Source: an uncultured Gammaproteobacteria bacterium
Lineage (GTDB): Bacteria; Pseudomonadota; Gammaproteobacteria; UBA9214
Direction of reading: 5' to 3'
Length of the DNA: 5,122 nt
Assembly: GCA_905480305.1 (NCBI GenBank)
Contig: CAJQPV010000090.1
Location: 1 to 5,122, forward strand
Shown: positions 1 to 4,842 of the stretch, one piece after another
Layout of the letters: each line of letters opens with the position of its first letter
How positions within the stretch are numbered: position 1 is the first letter of the stretch
Program-made: the position numbers and the translations under genes
Notes under the pieces: generated by a model
Seen by the model: the letters and a program-made list of their open reading frames with translations, nothing else
What the model was told of the DNA's origin: nothing
Databases searched by the model: none

Positions 1-186
1 AATCCGGTATCCGCTGCTGTTGGCAAAAGCGTGACATTCATCTCTTTGTGAAATTCGCGCTGTTTTATCTTTCGGATCCAGGCAACTATGTCCGAGTTCT
101 TCGCCACTAAATGCCGCTACCTGAGCGGTAACTGCCATTGCAGTGAATAATGCAGCAAATACCGCCAGGACCTTTTTCCAATTCAT
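1..186 (-). CDS. Small exported protein, N-terminal part only (runs off left edge); possibly Rap1a/Tai-like
   Basis: The minus strand is open from ATG at 186-184 to the window edge, giving 62 residues. Seen: the start MNWKK is followed by a hydrophobic stretch (about residues 6-19) and a small-residue segment ending in VTAQVAA, a typical Sec signal peptide likely cut near residue 25. The mature part begins FSGEELGHSC and has two cysteines (about residues 35 and 51), which suggests a periplasmic protein with a disulfide. A good ribosome site (AGGGAGA, 193-199) lies 6 bases before the ATG; a GTG one codon upstream (189-187) is a weaker alternative. The pattern of a GEEL-like motif, a first Cys, then R-x-x-Cys recalls small periplasmic Rap1a/Tai immunity-type proteins, but the rest of the domain is missing, so that is only a guess. 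It has its own leader and is probably not part of the msrB operon, whose last gene ends 215 bases upstream of it. Confidence 0.7.
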   Translation of the reverse strand, partial: MNWKKVLAVFAALFTAMAVTAQVAAFSGEELGHSCLDPKDKTARISQRDECHAFANSSGYRI

Positions 187-192
187 CACCCG

Positions 193-199
193 TCTCCCT
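193..199 (-). promoter_or_regulatory. Ribosome binding site of the exported-protein gene
   Basis: The minus strand reads AGGGAGA, 6 bases before the ATG at 186. It is the best Shine-Dalgarno match nearby and supports that ATG over the adjacent in-frame GTG. Confidence 0.6.
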
Positions 200-363
200 G
201 ATAGATATTTGCAGAGAAGAATAAATAAGAATTTACCAGAATGCGACCTTTTACCCTGTTAATTTCAGGAATACGGTGCTTGATGGGTTCCCGGGTTTTA
301 CTCCCCTGTCGCCAGCAAGGTATTTGTGCAGGTATTGAATTATTAGCAAGGCCTGCCAGCCTA

Positions 364-380
364 GCTGTTGCGGCAACAGC
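364..380. repeat. Perfect 7-bp inverted repeat behind msrB (possible transcript-end hairpin)
   Basis: GCTGTTG (364-370), a 3-base CGG loop and CAACAGC (374-380) form a perfect stem 22 bases past the msrB stop. No T-run follows on either strand, so it is not a canonical intrinsic terminator. It could protect the 3' end of the mRNA or contribute to factor-dependent termination; this is inference. Confidence 0.4.
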
Positions 381-401
381 CGTTTGCCTATATGCCGGCC
401 G

Positions 402-800
402 CTACTTGTCCTCACCTTTTTTTTCCAGCTTCAATGAGACAGAGTTGATGCAATAACGCTGACCGGTCGGTGCCGGACCATCCTCGAACACGTGTCCGAG
501 GTGGGCGTCACAGTTTGCACACAGTACTTCCACACGCGTCATGCCATGGCCTTCATCACGTTCCGTACGAATATTTTCGTTGACGCCGGGGCGTATGAAA
601 CTGGGCCAGCCACTGCCGGAATCAAATTTGTCATCCGAGTGGAACAGTACGCTGGAACAACAGACGCAACGGTACACGCCGCTGTCCTTGCAGTCATTGT
701 AGATACCGGTGAACGGGCGCTCGGTGCCCTTGCGACGTGCTACCTGGTATTGTTCCGGCGTCAGTTGCTGACGCCATTCATCATCAGTTTTCCGGGTCAT
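402..800 (-). CDS. msrB: Peptide-methionine (R)-S-oxide reductase MsrB
   Basis: MsrB reduces the R form of methionine sulfoxide in oxidised proteins, in the cytosol, with electrons usually supplied by thioredoxin. The 132-residue length is normal for a stand-alone MsrB. Seen: two zinc-binding CxxC pairs (Cys45/Cys48 in RCVCC, Cys94/Cys97 in CANC), the signature GWPSF (64-68), HGM (85-87), AHLGHVF (99-105), and RYCINS (115-120) with catalytic Cys117. Position 63, in GSGWPSF, is Ser; many relatives, including E. coli, have the resolving Cys there. Another thiol (Cys37 is one candidate) or direct reduction by the electron donor must then serve. I chose the ATG at 800 because AGGA lies 6 bases upstream and the protein then starts with the family-typical [14 protein letters not shown]; the longer frame from 842 adds 14 residues that look unrelated. 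The start overlaps the upstream unknown gene by 17 bases, so translation is probably coupled. Confidence 0.96.
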   Translation of the reverse strand: MTRKTDDEWRQQLTPEQYQVARRKGTERPFTGIYNDCKDSGVYRCVCCSSVLFHSDDKFDSGSGWPSFIRPGVNENIRTERDEGHGMTRVEVLCANCDAHLGHVFEDGPAPTGQRYCINSVSLKLEKKGEDK

Positions 801-1065
801 TTTGTTTCCTGTTATCTGTACCTGTGTAGATGCGTGCGGCACCCTGTTCCAGTTTCTGCAAAAACTCGGTGGCTGTTGCCACGCCGATCTCGGCCTCTGC
901 GCGTGCCTGCAGGTCTTCGTTGTCGCGTGCTTGTTTTTTTGCCCAGTGAAGAAACTCGGTTACCGCTGTGATTTGTTCATTGACTGCTAACGACTGCAGA
1001 TAGTCGCTGGGCCGTGCCTTGACACGGTTTCCCTCTACGACTTCAAGATTGAACAGGAGTTTCAT
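784..1065 (-). CDS. Conserved-looking 93-residue soluble protein of unknown function
   Basis: I do not recognise this family. Seen: 93 residues, starting [20 protein letters not shown], with no signal peptide, no membrane segment and no cysteine. The first 20 residues look like a beta strand and turn. Residues about 32-75 are rich in Ala, Gln, Glu and Leu and probably form one or two amphipathic helices. The tail from about residue 80 is polar and probably disordered. Its coding status rests on context: the ATG overlaps the yfjD stop in an ATGA arrangement (4 bases), AAGGA (1075-1079) lies 9 bases upstream, and its own end overlaps the msrB start by 17 bases. Such tight packing implies translational coupling and co-expression with both neighbours. 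A role as accessory or regulatory partner of the CNNM transporter or of MsrB is conceivable, but nothing in the sequence shows it. Confidence 0.8.
   Translation of the reverse strand: MKLLFNLEVVEGNRVKARPSDYLQSLAVNEQITAVTEFLHWAKKQARDNEDLQARAEAEIGVATATEFLQKLEQGAARIYTGTDNRKQNDPEN
805..810 (-). promoter_or_regulatory. Ribosome binding site deciding the msrB start
   Basis: The minus strand reads AGGAAA inside the 3' end of the preceding gene; its AGGA core is 6 bases from the ATG at 800. No comparable site precedes the upstream ATG at 842, so this fixes the shorter msrB product. Confidence 0.65.
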
Positions 1066-2360
1066 TCGGATGATTCCTTCGTCTCGATGTGTTGACGGTT
1101 GCTCAGTGCGGGGTGTACGCGAACAGTTTTTATCATGTTTTCCCTGATTTGCACAATATCGACCGGGTGATTGTCGAGTAACAGGCTGGTGCCGGTCTCC
1201 GGGATCATCTCCATGTACTCGGTGATCAGACCGTTGAGTGTTTTCGGTCCATCAGTGTCCAGCGACATTTGCAGAGCATCGTTCAGGTTGCGGATATTGA
1301 TTGATCCATCAACCAGCCAGGTGCCATCCGCCTGTGGCTGGACATCTTCAATATGCGCGGTAGGGTCAGAGGTGAATTCGCCGACTATTTCTTCCAGGAT
1401 GTCTTCCAGTGTCACCAGGCCCTGGATGTCGCCATATTCGTTCACAGCAAAACCGATGCGGCTATGTTCCCGCTGGAAATGCAGCAGTTGCCGGTTCAGA
1501 GAGGTGTTTTCCGGTATGAAGTACGGGGCTTGCGCAATGCGTTGCAGTGCCTGCGGGTCGAGCTGGTCGCGGTACAGCAGCGGCAGCACATCGCGCATGT
1601 GTAATGTGCCAAGAACATTGTCGATGCTTTCACGATACAGCGGCAGTCGCGTGTACTGACTCTCCATCAACTGTTTGCGGGTCGTTTCCCAGTTGTCCTC
1701 GATATCGATGCCGGTGACCTCGTTGCGTGGCACCATGATGTCTTCCACGGTAACCTTCTCGAGGTCCATCAGGTTCAGCAGCATCGACTGGTGACGCTTC
1801 GGAATCAAGGCGCCTGCCTCGATCACGACGGTGCGCAGTTCCTCGTTGGTGAGTGCCTGTGAGGGCTGGTGTTCCGGCGATACGCCCAGCAGTTTCAGCA
1901 GGCTGTTGGCGATGGCGTTCACAACCCAGACAAACGGGTATAACAGCTTCAGCAGCGGAGTGTAGACAAGGGCAGCCGGATAGGCGACGGCCTCGGGATG
2001 CAGGGCAGCCAGGGTTTTCGGGGTAACCTCGGCAAACAGCAGAATAACCAGCGTCAACACCATGCCGGCCGCAAACACCATGCCGGTATCGTTATAAATA
2101 CGCAGCGTGATCAGTGTCATCAGGATTGATGCCAGCACGTTTACAAAATTGTTGCCGAGTAATATCAGGCCGATCAGCCGGTCCTGGCGCTGCAACAGTT
2201 TTTGTACGCGTATGGCGCCGGGATGCTGCTTGTCCGCGAGATGGCGCAGGCGATAACGGTTGAGTGTCATCAGTCCCGTCTCTGAACCGGAAAAGAAGGC
2301 GGAGAGCAGTATCAGGAAAAACAGCGCGGCAAACAGGACGCTAAGGGGGGTGTCGTCCAA
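1062..2360 (-). CDS. yfjD: CNNM/CBS-domain inner-membrane protein, YfjD/CorB type (HlyC/CorC family transporter)
   Basis: This is an inner-membrane protein of the CNNM (DUF21) family, whose members are linked to Mg2+ and Co2+ movement; the Salmonella relative is called CorB. Seen, over 432 residues: a membrane domain (about 1-160) with hydrophobic segments near 5-23, 62-87, 94-112 and 126-157, and motifs FSGSET (23-28), LGNN (68-71) and EVTPK (111-115). A CBS pair follows (about 203-330), with DIMVPRNE (207-214) and VNEYGDIQGLVTLEDILEEI (306-325), then a CorC/HlyC C-terminal domain (about 342-420). CBS pairs in this family bind adenine nucleotides and control transport. The start codon is TTG. 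It is supported by GAGG (2371-2374) 10 bases upstream, an in-frame stop at 2382-2384 with no ATG or GTG between, and 22 residues before FSGSET, the spacing I recall in E. coli YfjD. It lies 109 bases after ypjD, as in enterobacteria. Transported ion and direction cannot be read from sequence. Confidence 0.95.
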   Translation of the reverse strand: MDDTPLSVLFAALFFLILLSAFFSGSETGLMTLNRYRLRHLADKQHPGAIRVQKLLQRQDRLIGLILLGNNFVNVLASILMTLITLRIYNDTGMVFAAGMVLTLVILLFAEVTPKTLAALHPEAVAYPAALVYTPLLKLLYPFVWVVNAIANSLLKLLGVSPEHQPSQALTNEELRTVVIEAGALIPKRHQSMLLNLMDLEKVTVEDIMVPRNEVTGIDIEDNWETTRKQLMESQYTRLPLYRESIDNVLGTLHMRDVLPLLYRDQLDPQALQRIAQAPYFIPENTSLNRQLLHFQREHSRIGFAVNEYGDIQGLVTLEDILEEIVGEFTSDPTAHIEDVQPQADGTWLVDGSINIRNLNDALQMSLDTDGPKTLNGLITEYMEMIPETGTSLLLDNHPVDIVQIRENMIKTVRVHPALSNRQHIETKESSE

Positions 2361-2469
2361 ACGGTTACAGCCTCTTGTTAATTAATGAAACAGTATTTTA
2401 CAGAAAAATTACTGTAGCTGTGAATCAATAGCCTGCGGCAGGGTAAATACCTGCAGTGGCGTCAGCCCT
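2361..2469 (-). other. Intergenic gap ypjD-yfjD
   Basis: This 109-base gap separates the two membrane-protein genes. Seen: a short stem GCAGG/CCTGC (2438-2442 with 2450-2454, 7-base loop) without a T-run, so it is not a clear terminator, and the inverted hexamers ACAGTA/TACTGT around an AT-rich core near 2390-2414. The minus strand has TAAAAT (2400-2395), five of six matches to a -10 box, but I find no convincing -35 box at 16-18 bases. An internal promoter for yfjD is therefore possible but unproven; read-through from ypjD is equally consistent. Confidence 0.4.
2371..2376 (-). promoter_or_regulatory. Ribosome binding site supporting the TTG start of yfjD
   Basis: The minus strand reads AAGAGG, ending 10 bases before the TTG at 2360-2358. 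The spacing is slightly long but usable. No ATG or GTG is available between this site and the upstream in-frame stop. Confidence 0.5.
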
Positions 2470-3288
2470 TCAGCCCACTGGTTTGGCCAGCAGCAGTTCC
2501 AGCACAAACTTGCTGCCGAAATAGGCCAGCATCAGGAAGATAAAGCCGCCAATGGTCCAGCGAATGGCGGTGCGGCCGCGCCAGCCGAAACGCCAGCGCC
2601 CCCACAGCAGGACGGCAAACACACACCAGGCAACAATGGAGAGCGTGGTTTTATGTACCAGCTGCTGGGCAAAAATATCCTCCAGAAACACTGCGCCGGT
2701 GACCAGTGCCAGGCTCAGCAGCACGAAACCGGTAGCGATCATCTGGAACAGCAGGGATTCCATGGTTTGCAGCGGCGGTAATGCCCGGATAAATCCGCCC
2801 GGATTGCGGTTTCGCAGGTGACTGTCCTGTACGGCAAGCAGAATCGCCTGCAGCACCGCGAGACCGAAAATACTGTAGGCCAGCAGCGAGCTCAGAATAT
2901 GACTGACCAACTGCCAGGAGCTGGCGCTGCTAATCAAATGTGGCGCAGGATAGAGCAATGTCAGTGCGATACTGATAGCGGCTAACGGGAACACGGCAAT
3001 ACCGAGATTCTCCACGGGCTCCACCAGCATCGACAGTAGTAGCAACAGGGAGGTGGTCATGGCAACCAGTGAGGCTGCATGGAAAATGCCCAGATTGAGG
3101 CCTGCCGGCGTAAATAGCGTGGAATACAGCAGGCTGGCATGAATGATGACTGCGGCGAGCCCGATCATGCACATCTGCTTGCGCGGTCGGTCGGGTTCGA
3201 TACCGCGCACCAGTTTTACTGTCAGCAGGGTGCTGGCCAGTAAATACAGGATGATGGCAAGAAGTCCGGATATCATGGGCGGCATCAT
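2470..3288 (-). CDS. ypjD: YpjD, CcsA/CcmC-like cytochrome c assembly family inner-membrane protein
   Basis: This is a multi-pass inner-membrane protein of the haem-handling CcsA/CcmC superfamily. The YpjD branch has no firmly established role. Seen, over 272 residues: about eight hydrophobic segments (near 6-28, 39-60, 69-88, 93-113, 127-153, 179-201, 214-231, 243-265). The E. coli-like blocks are PPLQTMESLLF (171-181), LSIVAWCVFAVLLWG (216-230), WRGR (236-239) and AYFGSKFV (255-262). His50, His130 and His212 sit in or beside membrane segments and are candidate haem ligands. The tryptophan-rich WWD motif of true cytochrome c synthetases is absent, so direct cytochrome c ligation is unlikely. 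The start is uncertain: ATGs lie at 3288, 3285 and 3276, none with a good Shine-Dalgarno. The one at 3276 gives the N-terminus closest to the E. coli protein as I remember it. It is divergent from ffh and first in the minus-strand cluster, both conserved arrangements. Confidence 0.92.
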   Translation of the reverse strand: MMPPMISGLLAIILYLLASTLLTVKLVRGIEPDRPRKQMCMIGLAAVIIHASLLYSTLFTPAGLNLGIFHAASLVAMTTSLLLLLSMLVEPVENLGIAVFPLAAISIALTLLYPAPHLISSASSWQLVSHILSSLLAYSIFGLAVLQAILLAVQDSHLRNRNPGGFIRALPPLQTMESLLFQMIATGFVLLSLALVTGAVFLEDIFAQQLVHKTTLSIVAWCVFAVLLWGRWRFGWRGRTAIRWTIGGFIFLMLAYFGSKFVLELLLAKPVG

Positions 3289-3347
3289 GACATAACTGCT
3301 GCGGCCATAGAAGTACCATGCAAAAGGGTTGATTGAGTGATCTGCCA

Positions 3348-3368
3348 GCTGCAGCAGCCGTTTTTTTT
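3348..3368 (+). other. Terminator-like GC repeat plus T8 just upstream of the ffh -10 box
   Basis: GCTG (3348-3351), CAG and CAGC (3355-3358) could form a small 4-bp stem, followed by CG and eight Ts (3361-3368). No plus-strand gene precedes it that would need ending. The T-run occupies the place where the ffh -35 box should lie. The stem is too short to call a terminator with confidence. Confidence 0.3.
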
Positions 3369-3378
3369 CGCGTTAGTC

Positions 3379-3408
3379 GTTATAATAGCCAGTCTGTAAC
3401 GAAACCAA
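3379..3408 (-). promoter_or_regulatory. Candidate ypjD promoter, overlapping the ffh promoter
   Basis: The minus strand carries TTGGTT (3408-3403), 18 bases from TATAAC (3384-3379); the overlapping TATTAT (3387-3382) is an alternative -10 box at 15 bases. Each is an imperfect sigma-70 match. Transcription from here would give a ypjD leader of roughly 85 bases. The boxes share bases with the ffh -10 element, so the two directions could compete for RNA polymerase. This is inference from motif matching only. Confidence 0.35.
3381..3386 (+). promoter_or_regulatory. Probable ffh promoter, -10 element
   Basis: A perfect TATAAT stands 44 bases before the ffh ATG. The -35 position at 17-base spacing (3358-3363) reads CCGTTT, a poor match, and a T8 tract fills part of the spacer. 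Transcription would start near 3393 and give a leader of about 38 bases. It is the only strong -10 match upstream of ffh. Confidence 0.55.
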
Positions 3409-3416
3409 GGGCACAC

Positions 3417-3420
3417 GGAG
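3417..3420 (+). promoter_or_regulatory. Ribosome binding site of ffh
   Basis: GGAG lies 10 bases before the ATG at 3431. The spacing is long but acceptable, and the resulting N-terminus, MFDNLTDRLS, is the family-typical one. Confidence 0.5.
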
Positions 3421-3430
3421 TCTCTGCACC

Positions 3431-4792
3431 ATGTTTGACAATCTCACTGATCGACTATCCAAAACCATCAAGAACCTGCGCGGGCAGGGGCGGTTGACCG
3501 AGGCGAACATCAAGGATGCCTTGCGTGATGTACGCATGGCGCTGCTGGAAGGTGATGTGGCATTGCCGGTCGTCAAGGATTTTATTGAGCGTGTGCGTGA
3601 ACGGGCCGCAGGACAGGAGGTCACCAAGAGCCTGTCACCGGGACAGATGCTGGTCAAGGTGGTTAACGAAGAACTTGTCCATATGATGGGCGACGTCAAT
3701 GACGAGTTGAACCTGAGCGTGCAGCCTCCGGCCGTGATCCTGATGGCCGGCCTGCAGGGGTCCGGCAAGACCACCAGTACCGGCAAGCTGGCGCGTATGC
3801 TCAGGGAGCGCCACAAGAAAAACGTGCTGGTGGCCAGTTGTGATATTTATCGACCTGCCGCTATTGAGCAGTTGAAAACGCTGGCGGGTGAGGTTGAGGC
3901 AGAGTTTTTTCCCAGTAGCACGGACCAGGACCCGGTTAAAATCGCCACTGACGCGATTACCCATGCGCGCAAACAGCACATCGATGTGGTGATTATCGAT
4001 ACGGCCGGTCGACTGCACATTGATGACGAGATGATGTCCGAAATTCGTCGCTTGCATGAGGCTGTGCAGCCGGTAGAGACGTTGTTTGTGGTTGACAGTA
4101 TGACTGGTCAGGATGCGGCAAATACTGCGCGTACCTTTAACGATGTGTTGCCGCTGACGGGGGTTATTCTTACCAAGACGGACGGCGACTCACGTGGCGG
4201 TGCCGCCCTGTCAATCCGGGCTATTACCGGCAAGCCGATCAAGTTTATCGGTGTTGGTGAGAAGACGGCAGCGCTGGAACCGTTTCACCCGGACCGGATT
4301 GCCTCGCGCATTCTGGGTATGGGCGATGTGCTTAGCCTGGTGGAGGAGGCCGAGCAGAAGGTCGACAAGGAACAGGTCGCTAAACTTGCCAGCAAGATAT
4401 CAAAGGGCAAGGGCTTTGATATGAATGATTTTAGTAGTCAGCTCGACCAGATGCTGAACATGGGCGGGCTGGCCGGGATGATGGACAAGCTGCCCGGTAT
4501 GGGAAACATGCCGAAGAATGCCATGATGGATGATAAACAGGTGCATCACATGAAGGCCATCATTAACTCCATGACGCAGCATGAGCGCAGTTTTCCGGCC
4601 GTTATCAAGGGTTCGCGCCGGCGGCGTATTGCGGCCGGTTCCGGTACCCAGGTGCAGGATGTCAACCGGCTGTTAAAGCAGCACCTGCAAATGCAGAAGA
4701 TGATGAAGAAGATGTCCAAGGGCGGCATGGGCAAGATGATGCGCGGTATGAACGGCCTGAAGGGCATGGGCGGGCAGGGCTTTCCGTTCTAG
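3431..4792 (+). CDS. ffh: Signal recognition particle GTPase Ffh (SRP54 homologue)
   Basis: Ffh binds the 4.5S RNA and hydrophobic signal sequences emerging from the ribosome, then docks with the receptor FtsY at the inner membrane, both proteins hydrolysing GTP. Its 453 residues match my recollection of E. coli Ffh. Seen: the N domain (about 1-90) with the ALLEGDVALPVV motif (37-48). The G domain (about 100-295) has P-loop GLQGSGKTT (107-115), DTAGR (190-194), TKTDGD (248-253), RGGAALS (256-262) and GVGEK (274-278). The linker LGMGDV (295-300) leads to the methionine-rich M domain (about 328-453). That domain has a finger loop near 341-365, the RNA-binding helix-turn-helix around GSRRRRIAAGSG (394-405), and a Met/Lys/Gly tail ending GQGFPF. 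All catalytic and RNA-contact motifs look intact. It is transcribed divergently from ypjD and ends 26 bases before a terminator-like hairpin, so it may be monocistronic here. In many relatives rpsP follows closely; it is not visible within 330 bases. Confidence 0.99.
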   Translation: MFDNLTDRLSKTIKNLRGQGRLTEANIKDALRDVRMALLEGDVALPVVKDFIERVRERAAGQEVTKSLSPGQMLVKVVNEELVHMMGDVNDELNLSVQPPAVILMAGLQGSGKTTSTGKLARMLRERHKKNVLVASCDIYRPAAIEQLKTLAGEVEAEFFPSSTDQDPVKIATDAITHARKQHIDVVIIDTAGRLHIDDEMMSEIRRLHEAVQPVETLFVVDSMTGQDAANTARTFNDVLPLTGVILTKTDGDSRGGAALSIRAITGKPIKFIGVGEKTAALEPFHPDRIASRILGMGDVLSLVEEAEQKVDKEQVAKLASKISKGKGFDMNDFSSQLDQMLNMGGLAGMMDKLPGMGNMPKNAMMDDKQVHHMKAIINSMTQHERSFPAVIKGSRRRRIAAGSGTQVQDVNRLLKQHLQMQKMMKKMSKGGMGKMMRGMNGLKGMGGQGFPF

Positions 4793-4813
4793 CGCGAGGC
4801 TTTGCAGCAGGCG

Positions 4814-4842
4814 AAAAAAAACGGTAACCAGGGTTACCGTTT
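4814..4842. terminator. Hairpin terminator downstream of ffh, possibly bidirectional
   Basis: The stem is AAACGGTAAC-type: bases 4819-4828 pair with 4833-4842 (10 bp, CAGG loop). On the plus strand it is followed only by a short, broken T-run (TTTAATAA), giving a mediocre terminator for ffh. On the minus strand the stem runs into eight Ts (complement of 4821-4814), a textbook intrinsic terminator for anything transcribed leftward from the right. It may serve both directions. Confidence 0.75.

Larger units (their letters stand above)
187..401. other. Non-coding gap between msrB and the exported-protein gene
   Basis: This 215-base gap is the msrB 3' end plus the leader of the exported-protein gene, all read on the minus strand. 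Seen: a perfect inverted repeat at 364-380, and a second pair of complementary pentamers, GCGAC at 243-247 and GTCGC at 308-312, which would enclose about 60 bases. A TTAACA box on the minus strand (262-257) resembles a -35 element, but no good -10 box lies 16-18 bases from it, so I do not call a promoter. A 71-codon plus-strand reading frame (241-456) crosses this gap and the end of msrB. It has no ribosome site or recognisable product, and I treat it as chance. Confidence 0.5.

Noticed and set aside
241..456. 71-codon plus-strand frame across the msrB 3' end
   Set aside because: No ribosome site or promoter, overlap with msrB, and no recognisable domain.
801..842. Longer msrB product starting at 842
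   Set aside because: The 14 extra residues do not look like MsrB, no ribosome site precedes 842, and a good one precedes the ATG at 800.
492..971. 159-codon plus-strand frame antisense to msrB and the 93-residue gene
   Set aside because: It lies opposite two well-supported coding regions, has no ribosome site, and its translation is rich in Cys and Arg without any domain. It is a shadow frame.
1171..1659. 162-codon plus-strand frame antisense to yfjD
   Set aside because: Serine/arginine-rich translation mirroring the conserved CBS and CorC domains on the other strand; no independent evidence.
2930..3319. 129-codon minus-strand frame overlapping the ypjD start
   Set aside because: It is out of frame with ypjD, whose membrane segments and conserved blocks are clear. 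Its translation is His-rich and low in hydrophobic order. Its ATG at 3319 has no ribosome site.
3635..4057. 140-codon minus-strand frame inside ffh, and others at 3373-3816, 4400-4582 and 4546-4767
   Set aside because: All are antisense to the highly conserved G and M domains of Ffh, which dictate the sequence there.
4741..4792. Repetitive ATG/GGC-rich end of ffh as a possible DNA repeat
   Set aside because: It encodes the methionine- and glycine-rich tail normal for the Ffh M domain, so the protein explains the repetition.
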